Assembly: GCF_035712165.1 (NCBI RefSeq) | Contig: NZ_DASTBH010000494.1 | Span: 1-36,809 of the forward strand | Reading direction: 5' to 3' | DNA: 36,809 bases | DNA from: DASYTH01 sp035712165 | GTDB lineage: Bacteria; Actinomycetota; Actinomycetes; Mycobacteriales; Pseudonocardiaceae | Shown: positions 25,401 to 31,754 of the stretch, one piece after another | How the letters are laid out: every line of letters begins with the position of its first letter | Position numbering within the stretch: the first letter of the stretch is position 1 | Position numbers and translations under genes: made by a program | The notes under the pieces: model-generated | What the model was told of the DNA's origin: nothing | What the model saw: the letters and a program-made list of their open reading frames with translations, nothing else | The model's database searches: none

Positions 25401-25973
25401 CGGCGCAACGAGGTCGGCGGGCTGGAGGTGCTGGCCACCGTCTACCTGCGCCGCGGCCATCACGAGGCGGCCGTTCGCTACTTCACCGAGGCGCTGCAGG
25501 TCGCCCGCCGGATCGGGTTCGGCTACGGGGAGACCTCGGTGCTGATCGGGTTGTCCGGGGCGCTGCGGGTGCGCGGCCGGCTGTCCGAGGCGGTCGCGCA
25601 GTGCCGCGCCGCGCTGGCCGTGATGCACGACTCCGGCATGCGGCTGCTGGAGGGGCGGGCGGTCACCGAGCTGGCGCACGGCTACCTGGAGCTGGGCAAC
25701 CTCGGCCAGGCCGCCGCGCACGCCCAGCGGGCGCTCAAGGTGGTCCGGGAGCGCCGGCAGCGACTGATCGAGGCCCGGGCGCTGCGCGTGCTCGGCCTGG
25801 TCTACCGGGCCGGCAGCGACGCCGAGGCAGCGCGGTCGCACTGGCTGGCCGCGCTGGACATCCTCACCGAGATCGGGACCCCCGAGGCCGGCGAGGTACG
25901 CGCCCTGCTCGCCGCGCTGGATGCTCCGGGCGACCCCGGCGGTTCGGAGCTTTCTCGTCCCGGCGGACGGTGA
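22422..25973 (+). CDS. AfsR/SARP-type regulator with N-terminal XRE domain, NB-ARC and TPRs
   Basis: Large regulator of 1183 residues. Residues ~5-60 are a Cro/C1-type HTH (FGEALRAARIRAGLTQAELADRAGVSVRAVRYIEQG). An OmpR-like winged helix (~75-160; KQRCLLALLALQPNRVVHREEIIDMLWG) and a BTAD domain (~165-310; LYEQALGQWRG, DLGIEPGAEI) follow. The NB-ARC ATPase (~345-620) has the P-loop AGTAGVGKTALAVHW near residue 384 and LILLDNA as Walker B. At least eight TPRs fill ~780-1170. SARP-type regulators activate secondary-metabolite operons. The start is GTG 22422 behind GGAGGGG. Codon 481 is a TTA (23862-23864), suggesting translational control by the rare leucyl tRNA (bldA). The target genes are not evident nearby. 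Confidence 0.92.
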   Translation: MDVNSATFGEALRAARIRAGLTQAELADRAGVSVRAVRYIEQGRVSRPRRESLRRLADAVGLVADGHWSAGERGTDLLHIGVLGRLELRRGPAPVEMGPLKQRCLLALLALQPNRVVHREEIIDMLWGARPPDSCHNLVHTYVSRLRKVAGSVQPGTGLITSARGGYRLTVEADQLDLLRFDDLAARAGELRHRSPDAALELYEQALGQWRGRAVADLPDAVRHHPAATAVTGRRLAAALAHADTALGLGRHEPVVEQLRPLVHTEPLHEGLHARLMLGLAGSGQQAAALRLFADIRTRLAEDLGIEPGAEIGSAYLRIIRSDVLVGSPRQGPGQSERSHPAPAQLPADTGGFTGREDHLERLDAVLARRDNDGDNAVTIAAIAGTAGVGKTALAVHWAHRVRDRFPDGQLYVNLRGYASDSPVRPLEALTRFLHALGLPSERVPVDEEEAVGLYRTLLADRRALILLDNASGADQVRPLLPGSPSCLVLVTSRDRLAGLTATEGAHRITLDVLAPEDARQLLAGMIGDARPEAEPDAVADLAEACVYLPLALRIVAANLASLPHTSISDYTDELRKRGRLAELVVEGDEQGAVRAAFDLSYEMLEPAARQLFRLLGLHVGPDFTAEAAAALAAGGVGLARRLLGQLAGAHLVTEHAAGRYQFHDLLREYAADRAHEEDGVERLAAATTRMLDYYLHTTDVATRMLYPHVPRMPLPPAGNSVRPPATGASAIEWLDAELPNLLAAARGVKPGMLRYSWLIADALRGYFVARGHGSEGVVVCQAALAAAEREDDDRAKATVNDILGLIHYNLSDYPKAIDYHCSALALHRRTGNSAGEASSLHDLGRVHSQLGKPATASLYYEQSLTINRRIGNQYAEATDLTYIGVSWLSRGRPDRAITHHTQALAHNPTREKGVLEAVAFNGLGLAHWALGQLGEAARYQHDSLLIYRRIGHRLGEANSLVSLAETNCDAGRYQEASVQAHRCILLGRQLGERRNEVGGLEVLATVYLRRGHHEAAVRYFTEALQVARRIGFGYGETSVLIGLSGALRVRGRLSEAVAQCRAALAVMHDSGMRLLEGRAVTELAHGYLELGNLGQAAAHAQRALKVVRERRQRLIEARALRVLGLVYRAGSDAEAARSHWLAALDILTEIGTPEAGEVRALLAALDAPGDPGGSELSRPGGR

Positions 25974-26193
25974 TCCACACGATGCCGCCCGCGACCAGGA
26001 GAGCCAGGCCGGCCACGGCGATGTCGCCGGGTGTCGCGCCGGCGGCGAGGACCGGTTCGGCCTCGGTCAGCTGCGGGTAGCCGTGGGCGGGTACCGCCTG
26101 CGCCGCGGCGGGACCGGCAGCGACCAGACCCGCGACCCCGAGAGTGCTGACGGCCAACACGAGCCGCAGCCCGGTCGAGATCGTTTTCGGCAT
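25864..26193 (-). CDS. Small secreted or membrane-anchored protein
   Basis: Protein of 109 residues, not recognised as a named family. The N-terminus is a signal peptide (TGLRLVLAVSTLGVAGLVAAGPAAAQA) with an Ala-x-Ala cleavage site. A short external segment (VPAHGYPQLTEAEPVLAAG) is followed by one membrane helix (DIAVAGLALLVAGGIVWITV) and a very basic cytosolic tail (RRGRPEHPARRAGRVPRRPRG). The last 110 bases are antisense to the end of the SARP gene, which explains the odd Arg/Pro-rich tail. ATG 26193 was chosen; a TTG three codons upstream is less likely. It may be a small envelope protein. Confidence 0.65.
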   Translation of the reverse strand: MPKTISTGLRLVLAVSTLGVAGLVAAGPAAAQAVPAHGYPQLTEAEPVLAAGATPGDIAVAGLALLVAGGIVWITVRRDEKAPNRRGRPEHPARRAGRVPRRPRGSRSR

Positions 26194-26298
26194 GCGGGGC
26201 AACGTAGGGGGCTGCCAGCCGAAACTCCAGCAGGAAAGGCCGGGTTTCCCGAAAGGGACAGAGGTATCAACCTATTGGCTGACGGTTGTGCCGGACCG

Positions 26299-27633
26299 TC
26301 ACTGAGGGGCGCGACGTGACTCGGTGTCCGGCTCCAGGCGCACTCGCGGTAACTCGGGATGGGCGCCGGCCGAGCCGTTGACGCTGCCGTTGTTCGGGCG
26401 GTCGGGGTTCGGGCGGTCGGGCGGGGTGGGGGCGGTGTTCAGGCCCCGGGCCACGATTCGGGCCCAGGCGACCGCGGCCGGAACCGCGATCAGCACGCCG
26501 AGCGCACCGGCCATGGCGATGGTGGCGCTGGCCGACCCGATCAGCGTGGCCACCGCCCCGCCGAGCGCGACACCGACACCCTGGGCCACCCGCAGCCCGG
26601 TGCTGGCCACGCCGATCGCCCCGCCGCGGATCGCGTTGGGCACCAGCGTGTTGAACGTCGCGCTGACCGTGATCTGGTAGGCCCCCAGCGCGCCGGCGAT
26701 GGCCAGCAGCACCAGCACCGCGGGCAGCGACGGCTGCAGCGCGAAGAGCACCAGCATGGCCGACGCGCCCACGGCGAGGACGCCCATCACGCGCACCCGG
26801 GCCTGCGGACCGACGTAGCGGGACAGCACGAAGGCGCCGATCACGAAGCCCATCGGGTCGGCCGCCAGCAGCCAGCCGACGGCCGCGTTGGAGGCGCCCA
26901 ACTCCACCGCGAGCGGCGCGGCCAGGCCCTCCGGCACCACGACCAGGCCGACCAGCCAGGCCATGGTGAGCAGCACGCGCAGCCGGTGGTCGCGGAACAC
27001 CCACTTCGCCGCGTCGAACCAGCCGTCCGTGCCCCGGCCGGCGACCGGCCGGTTGCGCACGTACCGGGCGATGAGCACGGCGCTGGCCAGGAAGGTGACG
27101 GCGTCGACGGCCAGTGCCCAGGACGGGCCGATGCCCACCACCAGCACGCCGCCGCCGACCAGGCCGACCAGCATCAGGATGTTGGTGGTCATCCCGCGGA
27201 TGTCCTGGCTGCGCAGGTACATCCCGTCGTCGGTGAAGATCTCCCGGGTGGCGGCGTTCTGCGCGGCCAGCGCCGGGGACTGGAGCAGCTGCACGAGCAC
27301 CACCAGGCCGCACAGCACCGCGATGTGCATCCCGGGAATGGCCATCAGGCCGACCAGCACCGCCTGGGTCAGCGTGCAGGCGACCATCAGCGAGCGGCGC
27401 GGGAACCGGTCGGCGAGCTGGGTCAGGCCCAGGCCGCCGGCCAGGGCCGGCAGGAAGGTCAGCGCGTAGACCGCCGCCGCGATCCAGGCCGACTGGGTGC
27501 GGGCGTAGACGAGGATGACCAGTGCGACCTTCGCAAGCTGGTCGCCGGCGATGGACTGGGCCTCGGCGATCCACAGAGCCCGGAACTCGGTGACCGCCAG
27601 AACCGCGGCCAAGCTCGGCGCCCTCTGGCTCAC
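26299..27633 (-). CDS. MFS transporter
   Basis: Membrane protein of 444 residues with 12 predicted helices, beginning LAAVLAVTEFRALWIAEAQSIAGDQLAKVALVILVYA. The loop-2/3 motif LTQLADRFPRRSLMVACTL is the MFS G-x-L-a-D-r-x-G-R-k motif, and TREIFTDDGMYLRSQDIRGMTTNIL is typical of the enterobactin/macrolide-exporter-like branch. The C-terminal 45 residues are polar and Pro/Asn-rich (PDRPNPDRPNNGSVNGS). A TTA codon (26350-26352) lies in this tail at codon 428. The start is GTG 27633 after GGGAGAG. It is most likely a drug or siderophore exporter; the substrate is not predictable. Confidence 0.87.
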   Translation of the reverse strand: MSQRAPSLAAVLAVTEFRALWIAEAQSIAGDQLAKVALVILVYARTQSAWIAAAVYALTFLPALAGGLGLTQLADRFPRRSLMVACTLTQAVLVGLMAIPGMHIAVLCGLVVLVQLLQSPALAAQNAATREIFTDDGMYLRSQDIRGMTTNILMLVGLVGGGVLVVGIGPSWALAVDAVTFLASAVLIARYVRNRPVAGRGTDGWFDAAKWVFRDHRLRVLLTMAWLVGLVVVPEGLAAPLAVELGASNAAVGWLLAADPMGFVIGAFVLSRYVGPQARVRVMGVLAVGASAMLVLFALQPSLPAVLVLLAIAGALGAYQITVSATFNTLVPNAIRGGAIGVASTGLRVAQGVGVALGGAVATLIGSASATIAMAGALGVLIAVPAAVAWARIVARGLNTAPTPPDRPNPDRPNNGSVNGSAGAHPELPRVRLEPDTESRRAPQ

Positions 27634-28239
27634 GTCAACTCTCCCGACCTGCCCGCACGGTGCGAATCGGACGCATGCGGCGGCACTGACCAGCTCGATT
27701 TCCGGCAGGGGGTGCTCGCCCGTCTCGCGTCCCGACGACCGATATTCGTTCGGTCATCGACACATTGCACAGAGTACCGGCGGTGCGGACCAGTGTCCGA
27801 TTCGACCGAGCGTGCGGGAGCGTTCCCAGATGCCAGTCTGTGGCAGACTGGCCGCATCAGGGGCCGGCAGTAGTCATGGTGATGAGCAAATGGACTGGGC
27901 CATCCGGCGCATCTCCGCGAAGCTCTTGTGCTCCGTTCGGATGCTCCATACAGTAATCGGAGCGCTACGTTGGGCTGCATAACTGGCGGGGACGGTAGCG
28001 GTCAGGCCCGACACGAAGCGCACAGGGCAAACGATGTACCTGTTGTGGCGGAATCGCGAGAGGAAGGCACATCTGCAACAGGATGGACGCCACCATCGGT
28101 GGGCATCACCATACGCGGTCGCGCACGGCAGGCACCTCCTCAAGGTGATCGGCCCCGACCGCGACAGCCTAAGGCCGCCCCCCGTGACTCCCGCGGCGGC
28201 TCCAAGTGGAACGTTTGGGCGTTGTTGTCAGGTATCAGT
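27634..28239. other. Intergenic region between MFS and diguanylate cyclase genes
   Basis: About 600 bases between divergent genes. Open frames run through it but lack ribosome sites or conserved motifs. It contains a perfect palindrome at 27832-27852. A weak ECF-like promoter is possible at 28208-28235 (GGAAC, 18 bases, GGTAT), which would put the transcript start at about 28240. Confidence 0.45.
27832..27852. promoter_or_regulatory. Perfect 9-bp-arm palindrome (operator or stem-loop)
   Basis: Arms GCCAGTCTG (27832-27840) and CAGACTGGC (27844-27852) are exactly complementary around a 3-base spacer. It lies about 180 bases upstream of the MFS start and 390 bases upstream of the cyclase gene. 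The length and symmetry fit a TetR-type operator. No regulator gene is adjacent, so the binding protein would act in trans. Confidence 0.55.
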
Positions 28240-29550
28240 GTGACTCACGAAGGGCCCGGTGAACACCCTTCGCTTCGGCACAGATGGCATGTCAAGCGTT
28301 GGGGACTGTGGTCCTTGCCACGCAACGCGTTGCTCTATGTGCTCGCGGTCGACCTGCTCGCGATCGTCGCCGGTCTCTTCGTCGCGCTGCGTGGTCCGGC
28401 ACCGTCCCAACGGGATCTGGTGAACGCGGGAGTGTTGCTCGTCGCCGCCACGCTTCACGTGGTCATTTCCCGGCGTATCGAGGAAAGTCGCAGCGACCGC
28501 AGTACCGGTCCACATGTGACGACCACCGTGGTCTGGATGTTCCCCGGGGCGGTGCTGCTACCGCCGGTGCTCACCTTCGCGCTGCTGGTCTGGATTCGCG
28601 TGCTCTGGTACCCGATCAGCCGCCGGCCGCTCTACCGGCACACGTTCAGCTCGGCCGAGGTGATGTTGAGCGTGATCGCCGCGCTGCTGGTGCTGCGCAC
28701 CGGCGACATCGACCAGGCCACGATCATGTCCGGCGCCTCCCCGGTCCAGGTGCTGGTCCTGCTCGGCGCCGCGGTCGCCTACTTCATCACCCAGGCGATC
28801 ATCGTCGGCATCGTGATCCTGCTGTCCACGCCCAAGCCCACCTGGTCGGCCGTGGTCGGCTCGAGCAGCGACAACGCGTTCGGGGCGTTGGTGCTGTGCA
28901 TGGCGGTCGTGGTGGCGCTGGCCAGCGCGCACTCCTGGTTCGCCCCGCTGATCCTGGTGCCCGTGGTGTGCGCGGCGGACTGGGCGGCCCGCCAGGTGGA
29001 GGAACTGCGCGGCGACTCCCGCACCGACCACACCACGGCGCTGCTCAACTCCCGCGGCTGGCACGAACAGGCCGACCGCGAGGTGGCCCGGGTGCGCCGG
29101 CAGGGTGGCGCGCTCACCGTCGCGGTACTCGACCTCGACCATTTCAAGGCCGTCAACGACACCTGGGGGCATCCGGCCGGCGACGTGGTGCTGCGCCGGG
29201 TGGCGGCGGTGCTCAACGAGCGGACCCGGCAGGGCGACGTGGTGGGCCGCATCGGCGGCGAGGAGTTCGCCCTGCTGCTGCCCGACACCGACTCCGAGCA
29301 GGCGCTCGTGGTGGCCGAGCGGATCCGCACCGGGATCGCCGAGATGAAGGTGCCGGCCACCGACAAGCGCGGTCAGCCGGTGAGCATCGAGGGCCGCACC
29401 ACCTCGGTCGGCATCGCCAGCGGCGCCAACGGTCTGGTCGAGCTGACCACGCTGCTGCACGCCGCCGACGCGGCCCTCTACGAGGCCAAGGTGGGCGGCC
29501 GCAACCAGGTCCGGGTCAGCTCGAACGGCCATCCGGTGTTTCTTCAATAG
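28240..29550 (+). CDS. Membrane-bound diguanylate cyclase (GGDEF domain)
   Basis: Protein of 436 residues that should make c-di-GMP from two GTP. The N-terminal ~260 residues have about six membrane helices (NALLYVLAVDLLAIVAGLFVAL; TTVVWMFPGAVLLPPVLTFALLVWI), a MASE-like sensor of unknown ligand. The GGDEF domain follows (~270-430): DHTTALLNSRGW, VAVLDLDHFKAVNDTWGH, and the active-site GGEEF at residues 339-343. An intact inhibitory I-site RQGD (330-333) lies five residues before it, so product feedback is expected. No EAL domain is present. I use GTG 28240; the frame is open to 27928, but the upstream part looks non-coding. Confidence 0.9.
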   Translation: MTHEGPGEHPSLRHRWHVKRWGLWSLPRNALLYVLAVDLLAIVAGLFVALRGPAPSQRDLVNAGVLLVAATLHVVISRRIEESRSDRSTGPHVTTTVVWMFPGAVLLPPVLTFALLVWIRVLWYPISRRPLYRHTFSSAEVMLSVIAALLVLRTGDIDQATIMSGASPVQVLVLLGAAVAYFITQAIIVGIVILLSTPKPTWSAVVGSSSDNAFGALVLCMAVVVALASAHSWFAPLILVPVVCAADWAARQVEELRGDSRTDHTTALLNSRGWHEQADREVARVRRQGGALTVAVLDLDHFKAVNDTWGHPAGDVVLRRVAAVLNERTRQGDVVGRIGGEEFALLLPDTDSEQALVVAERIRTGIAEMKVPATDKRGQPVSIEGRTTSVGIASGANGLVELTTLLHAADAALYEAKVGGRNQVRVSSNGHPVFLQ

Positions 29551-29654
29551 CGCGCGCGATCGGATCTGCGGGGCAGGCCGTAGTCGCCGTGCGCCCGTGA
29601 GATGGCAGGTCACAGGCCTGCCGCCACAGATCCGAGCCTTCGGCCGGGCGCGCG
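29551..29654. terminator. Nested inverted repeats, probable bidirectional terminator
   Basis: Three concentric perfect arm pairs lie between the converging cyclase and dehydrogenase genes: CGCGCGC (29551-29557) with GCGCGCG (29648-29654); CGGATCTG (29561-29568) with CAGATCCG (29627-29634); GGCAGGCC (29572-29579) with GGCCTGCC (29615-29622). The order is consistent with one long interrupted hairpin readable from both strands. A bidirectional terminator is the simplest reading. Confidence 0.6.
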
Positions 29655-29680
29655 CCAGCAGGTGGGCGACGGTCACATCA

Positions 29681-30565
29681 CTATGCGGTGGCCGGGGTGA
29701 GCCAGGTGCGCAGCAGCGGCGGCAGGCGCTTCTCCAAGCCGTAGGGCTCCAGATGGGCCTGGAACACCTCGGTGAAGGCCCGTTCGATCGTGTCGGTGTC
29801 CCAGTGGTCCCGGGCCAGGATCGGCGACTTCAGGTACGGCTGGCCGACGATGTGCAGCTCAGGCCCGGTGCACCGGACCATCTGGCCGGTGATGCCGCGG
29901 GAGCGCTCGCCGATCAGGAACACCACCAGCGGGGCGACCCGGTCCGGGGTGCGGTCCGGCGGGCACTTGCGGCGGGCCCGCTCGGAGGCCCGCACCATGC
30001 GGGTGTGCGCCAGCGGGCACACCGCGTTGACCCGGATGCCCGCCGGCTCCAGGTCCAGGGCCCAGGAGTAGGTCAGCGAGGCGACGGCGCCCTTGCTCGC
30101 CGCGTAGGTGGCCAGGCCGCGCTGGCCGAGCGAGGCGCCCGAGGAGATGTTCACGATCGAACCGCCGCCCTGGGCTCTCATGACCCGCAGCGCCGCGAGG
30201 CCGGTGTAGAGGGTGCCCAGCACGTTGACCTCGATCAGCTCGCGGGCCCGGACCGGGTCGTCGTCCCAGGGCGGCGCCTCGTAGTTCAGACCGGCGTTGT
30301 TGACCAGTCCGTCCAGCCGGCCGAACGTCGCCAGGCACAGGTCGGCGATCGCCTGCGCCTGGTCCGGGTCGGCCACCGAGTGCGTGCTGGCCACCGCCGG
30401 ATGGCCCAGGGCGCGGATCGCCGCCGTGGTGCGCAGGGCGGCGGAGGCGTCGACGTCGTTGACCAGAACGCCGGCGCCGGCCTCGGCCAGCGCGATCGCG
30501 AACGCTTCGCCCAGTCCGCGCCCGGCGCCGGTCACCACCACTGCCTTGCCGTCGAGAGATGTCAT
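29681..30565 (-). CDS. SDR-family NAD(P)-dependent oxidoreductase
   Basis: Short-chain dehydrogenase of 294 residues. The cofactor motif is VVTGAGRGLGEAFAIAL near the N-terminus. VNDVDAS places an Asp after strand 2, hinting at NAD preference. NNAGLNYE, the catalytic Ser in SIVNISSGASLG and the YAASKG Tyr/Lys pair are all present. The C-terminal extension of about 60 residues (ELHIVGQPYLKSPILARDHWDTDTI) resembles multi-domain hydroxyacyl-CoA or steroid dehydrogenase-like members. The ATG follows a strong GGGGAGG site. A palindrome lies 33 bases upstream, between this gene and the divergent FMN oxidase. The substrate is unknown; a lipid or steroid alcohol is possible. Confidence 0.88.
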   Translation of the reverse strand: MTSLDGKAVVVTGAGRGLGEAFAIALAEAGAGVLVNDVDASAALRTTAAIRALGHPAVASTHSVADPDQAQAIADLCLATFGRLDGLVNNAGLNYEAPPWDDDPVRARELIEVNVLGTLYTGLAALRVMRAQGGGSIVNISSGASLGQRGLATYAASKGAVASLTYSWALDLEPAGIRVNAVCPLAHTRMVRASERARRKCPPDRTPDRVAPLVVFLIGERSRGITGQMVRCTGPELHIVGQPYLKSPILARDHWDTDTIERAFTEVFQAHLEPYGLEKRLPPLLRTWLTPATA

Positions 30566-30597
30566 GAGAGCGCCTCCCCGGTCGCGGACCCCGTTGT

Positions 30598-30618
30598 CTC
30601 AACACCGTCAGTGTTGAG
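30598..30618. promoter_or_regulatory. Perfect palindrome between SDR and FMN-oxidase genes
   Basis: Arms CTCAACAC (30598-30605) and GTGTTGAG (30611-30618) are exactly complementary around a 5-base spacer. It is 33 bases before the SDR start and 107 bases before the divergent oxidase start. It is a likely TetR- or GntR-type operator; no cognate regulator gene is adjacent. Confidence 0.6.
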
Positions 30619-30725
30619 GTCGCGGACGCGCTCCGGGACCGGCCGGCGACGGACGGTTGAGATTGTGCGCTGAGCGTGACATCGGGAGTTCGGTCGGACT
30701 GTGAGCCGGTCGGTACGCTGCCCGG

Positions 30726-31754
30726 ATGAACGACCCGGTGTGCTTAGCCGACTTCGAGCACCTGGCGCAGGCCCGCCTGCCGAAGGGCGTGTGGGACTTC
30801 ATCGCGGGCGGCAGCGGAGCCGAGACCACCCTCGCCGCCAACCGCGCCGCACTGGACGCCGTGGCGCTGCTGCCCCGGGTGCTGGTCGGCGTCGAGACGC
30901 CGGACACCAGCTGCCAGTTGCTCAAGAGCGAGGCCAGCATGCCGGTGGCCACCGCGCCGATGGCCTACCAGCGGCTGGCCCATCCGGACGGCGAGCTGGC
31001 CATGGCCAGTGCCGCCCGCGACGCCGGGATCCCGTTCCTGCTCAGCACGTTCAGCACGGTCGCGATCGAGGACGTGGTTGCGGTCGGCGGCACCGTCTGG
31101 TTCCAGCTCTACTGGCTGCGGCAGCGGGCCCTGGTGGAGGAGTTGGTGGGCCGCGCCGAGGAGTCGGGTTGCCAGGCCATGGTGGTCACGGTCGACGTGC
31201 CGGTGCTGGGCCGGCGGCTGCGGGACGCCCGCAACGACTTCCAGGTGCCGCCGGACGTGCTGGCCGCCAACCTGCCCGACGCCACGGTCACGACCGAGGA
31301 CTACCTCAGCCCGGTGGTGAGCTGGCCGGACCTGGAGTGGTTGCGGGAACGGACCACGCTTCCGTTGGTGGTCAAGGGGGTTCTCGACCCGAGGGACGCG
31401 GTGCGGGCGATCGGGCTCGGCGCGGACGCGGTGGTGGTGTCCAACCACGGCGGCCGGCAGCTGGACGGGGCCGCGTCCAGCGCGGCGGCGCTGCCGGCGG
31501 TGGTCGACGCGGTCGCCGGCCAGGGCGAGGTGTTGCTGGACAGCGGGATCCGCGACGGCACCGACGTGCTGCGGGCGCTGGCGCTCGGCGCCTCCGGCGT
31601 GCTGCTGGGCCGGCCGCTGCTGTGGGGGCTCGCGGTCGCCGGCGCCGAGGGGGCGGCCCAGGTGCTGCGGTTGCTGCTCGAGGAACTGCGGACCGCGCTG
31701 CGGATCGCCGGCTGCCCGACGCCCGCGGCGGCCCGCGCGCTCACGGTGCTGTAG
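30726..31754 (+). CDS. FMN-dependent alpha-hydroxy-acid oxidase, 4-hydroxymandelate-oxidase-like
   Basis: Enzyme of 342 residues that oxidises a 2-hydroxy acid to a 2-keto acid with FMN. The TIM-barrel family landmarks are WDFIAGGSGAETTLAANR, TAPMAYQRLAHPDGELAMA, FQLYWLR, VTVDVPVLGRRLRDARN, LPLVVKGVLDPRDA, the catalytic VSNHGGRQLDG (His and Arg) and LDSGIRDGTDVLRALALGA. The MAYQRLAHPxGELA signature and overall length recall the p-hydroxymandelate oxidase of glycopeptide producers, but no glycopeptide genes are nearby. Codon 7 is TTA (30744-30746). No ribosome site precedes the ATG, so the message may be leaderless. Its end overlaps the convergent ATP-grasp gene by 14 bases. Confidence 0.87.
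   Translation: MNDPVCLADFEHLAQARLPKGVWDFIAGGSGAETTLAANRAALDAVALLPRVLVGVETPDTSCQLLKSEASMPVATAPMAYQRLAHPDGELAMASAARDAGIPFLLSTFSTVAIEDVVAVGGTVWFQLYWLRQRALVEELVGRAEESGCQAMVVTVDVPVLGRRLRDARNDFQVPPDVLAANLPDATVTTEDYLSPVVSWPDLEWLRERTTLPLVVKGVLDPRDAVRAIGLGADAVVVSNHGGRQLDGAASSAAALPAVVDAVAGQGEVLLDSGIRDGTDVLRALALGASGVLLGRPLLWGLAVAGAEGAAQVLRLLLEELRTALRIAGCPTPAAARALTVL

Noticed and set aside
28208..28235. ECF-sigma promoter (GGAAC-N18-GGTAT) for the diguanylate cyclase gene
   Set aside because: The -10 part fits poorly and such matches arise by chance; kept only as a possibility within the intergenic entry.
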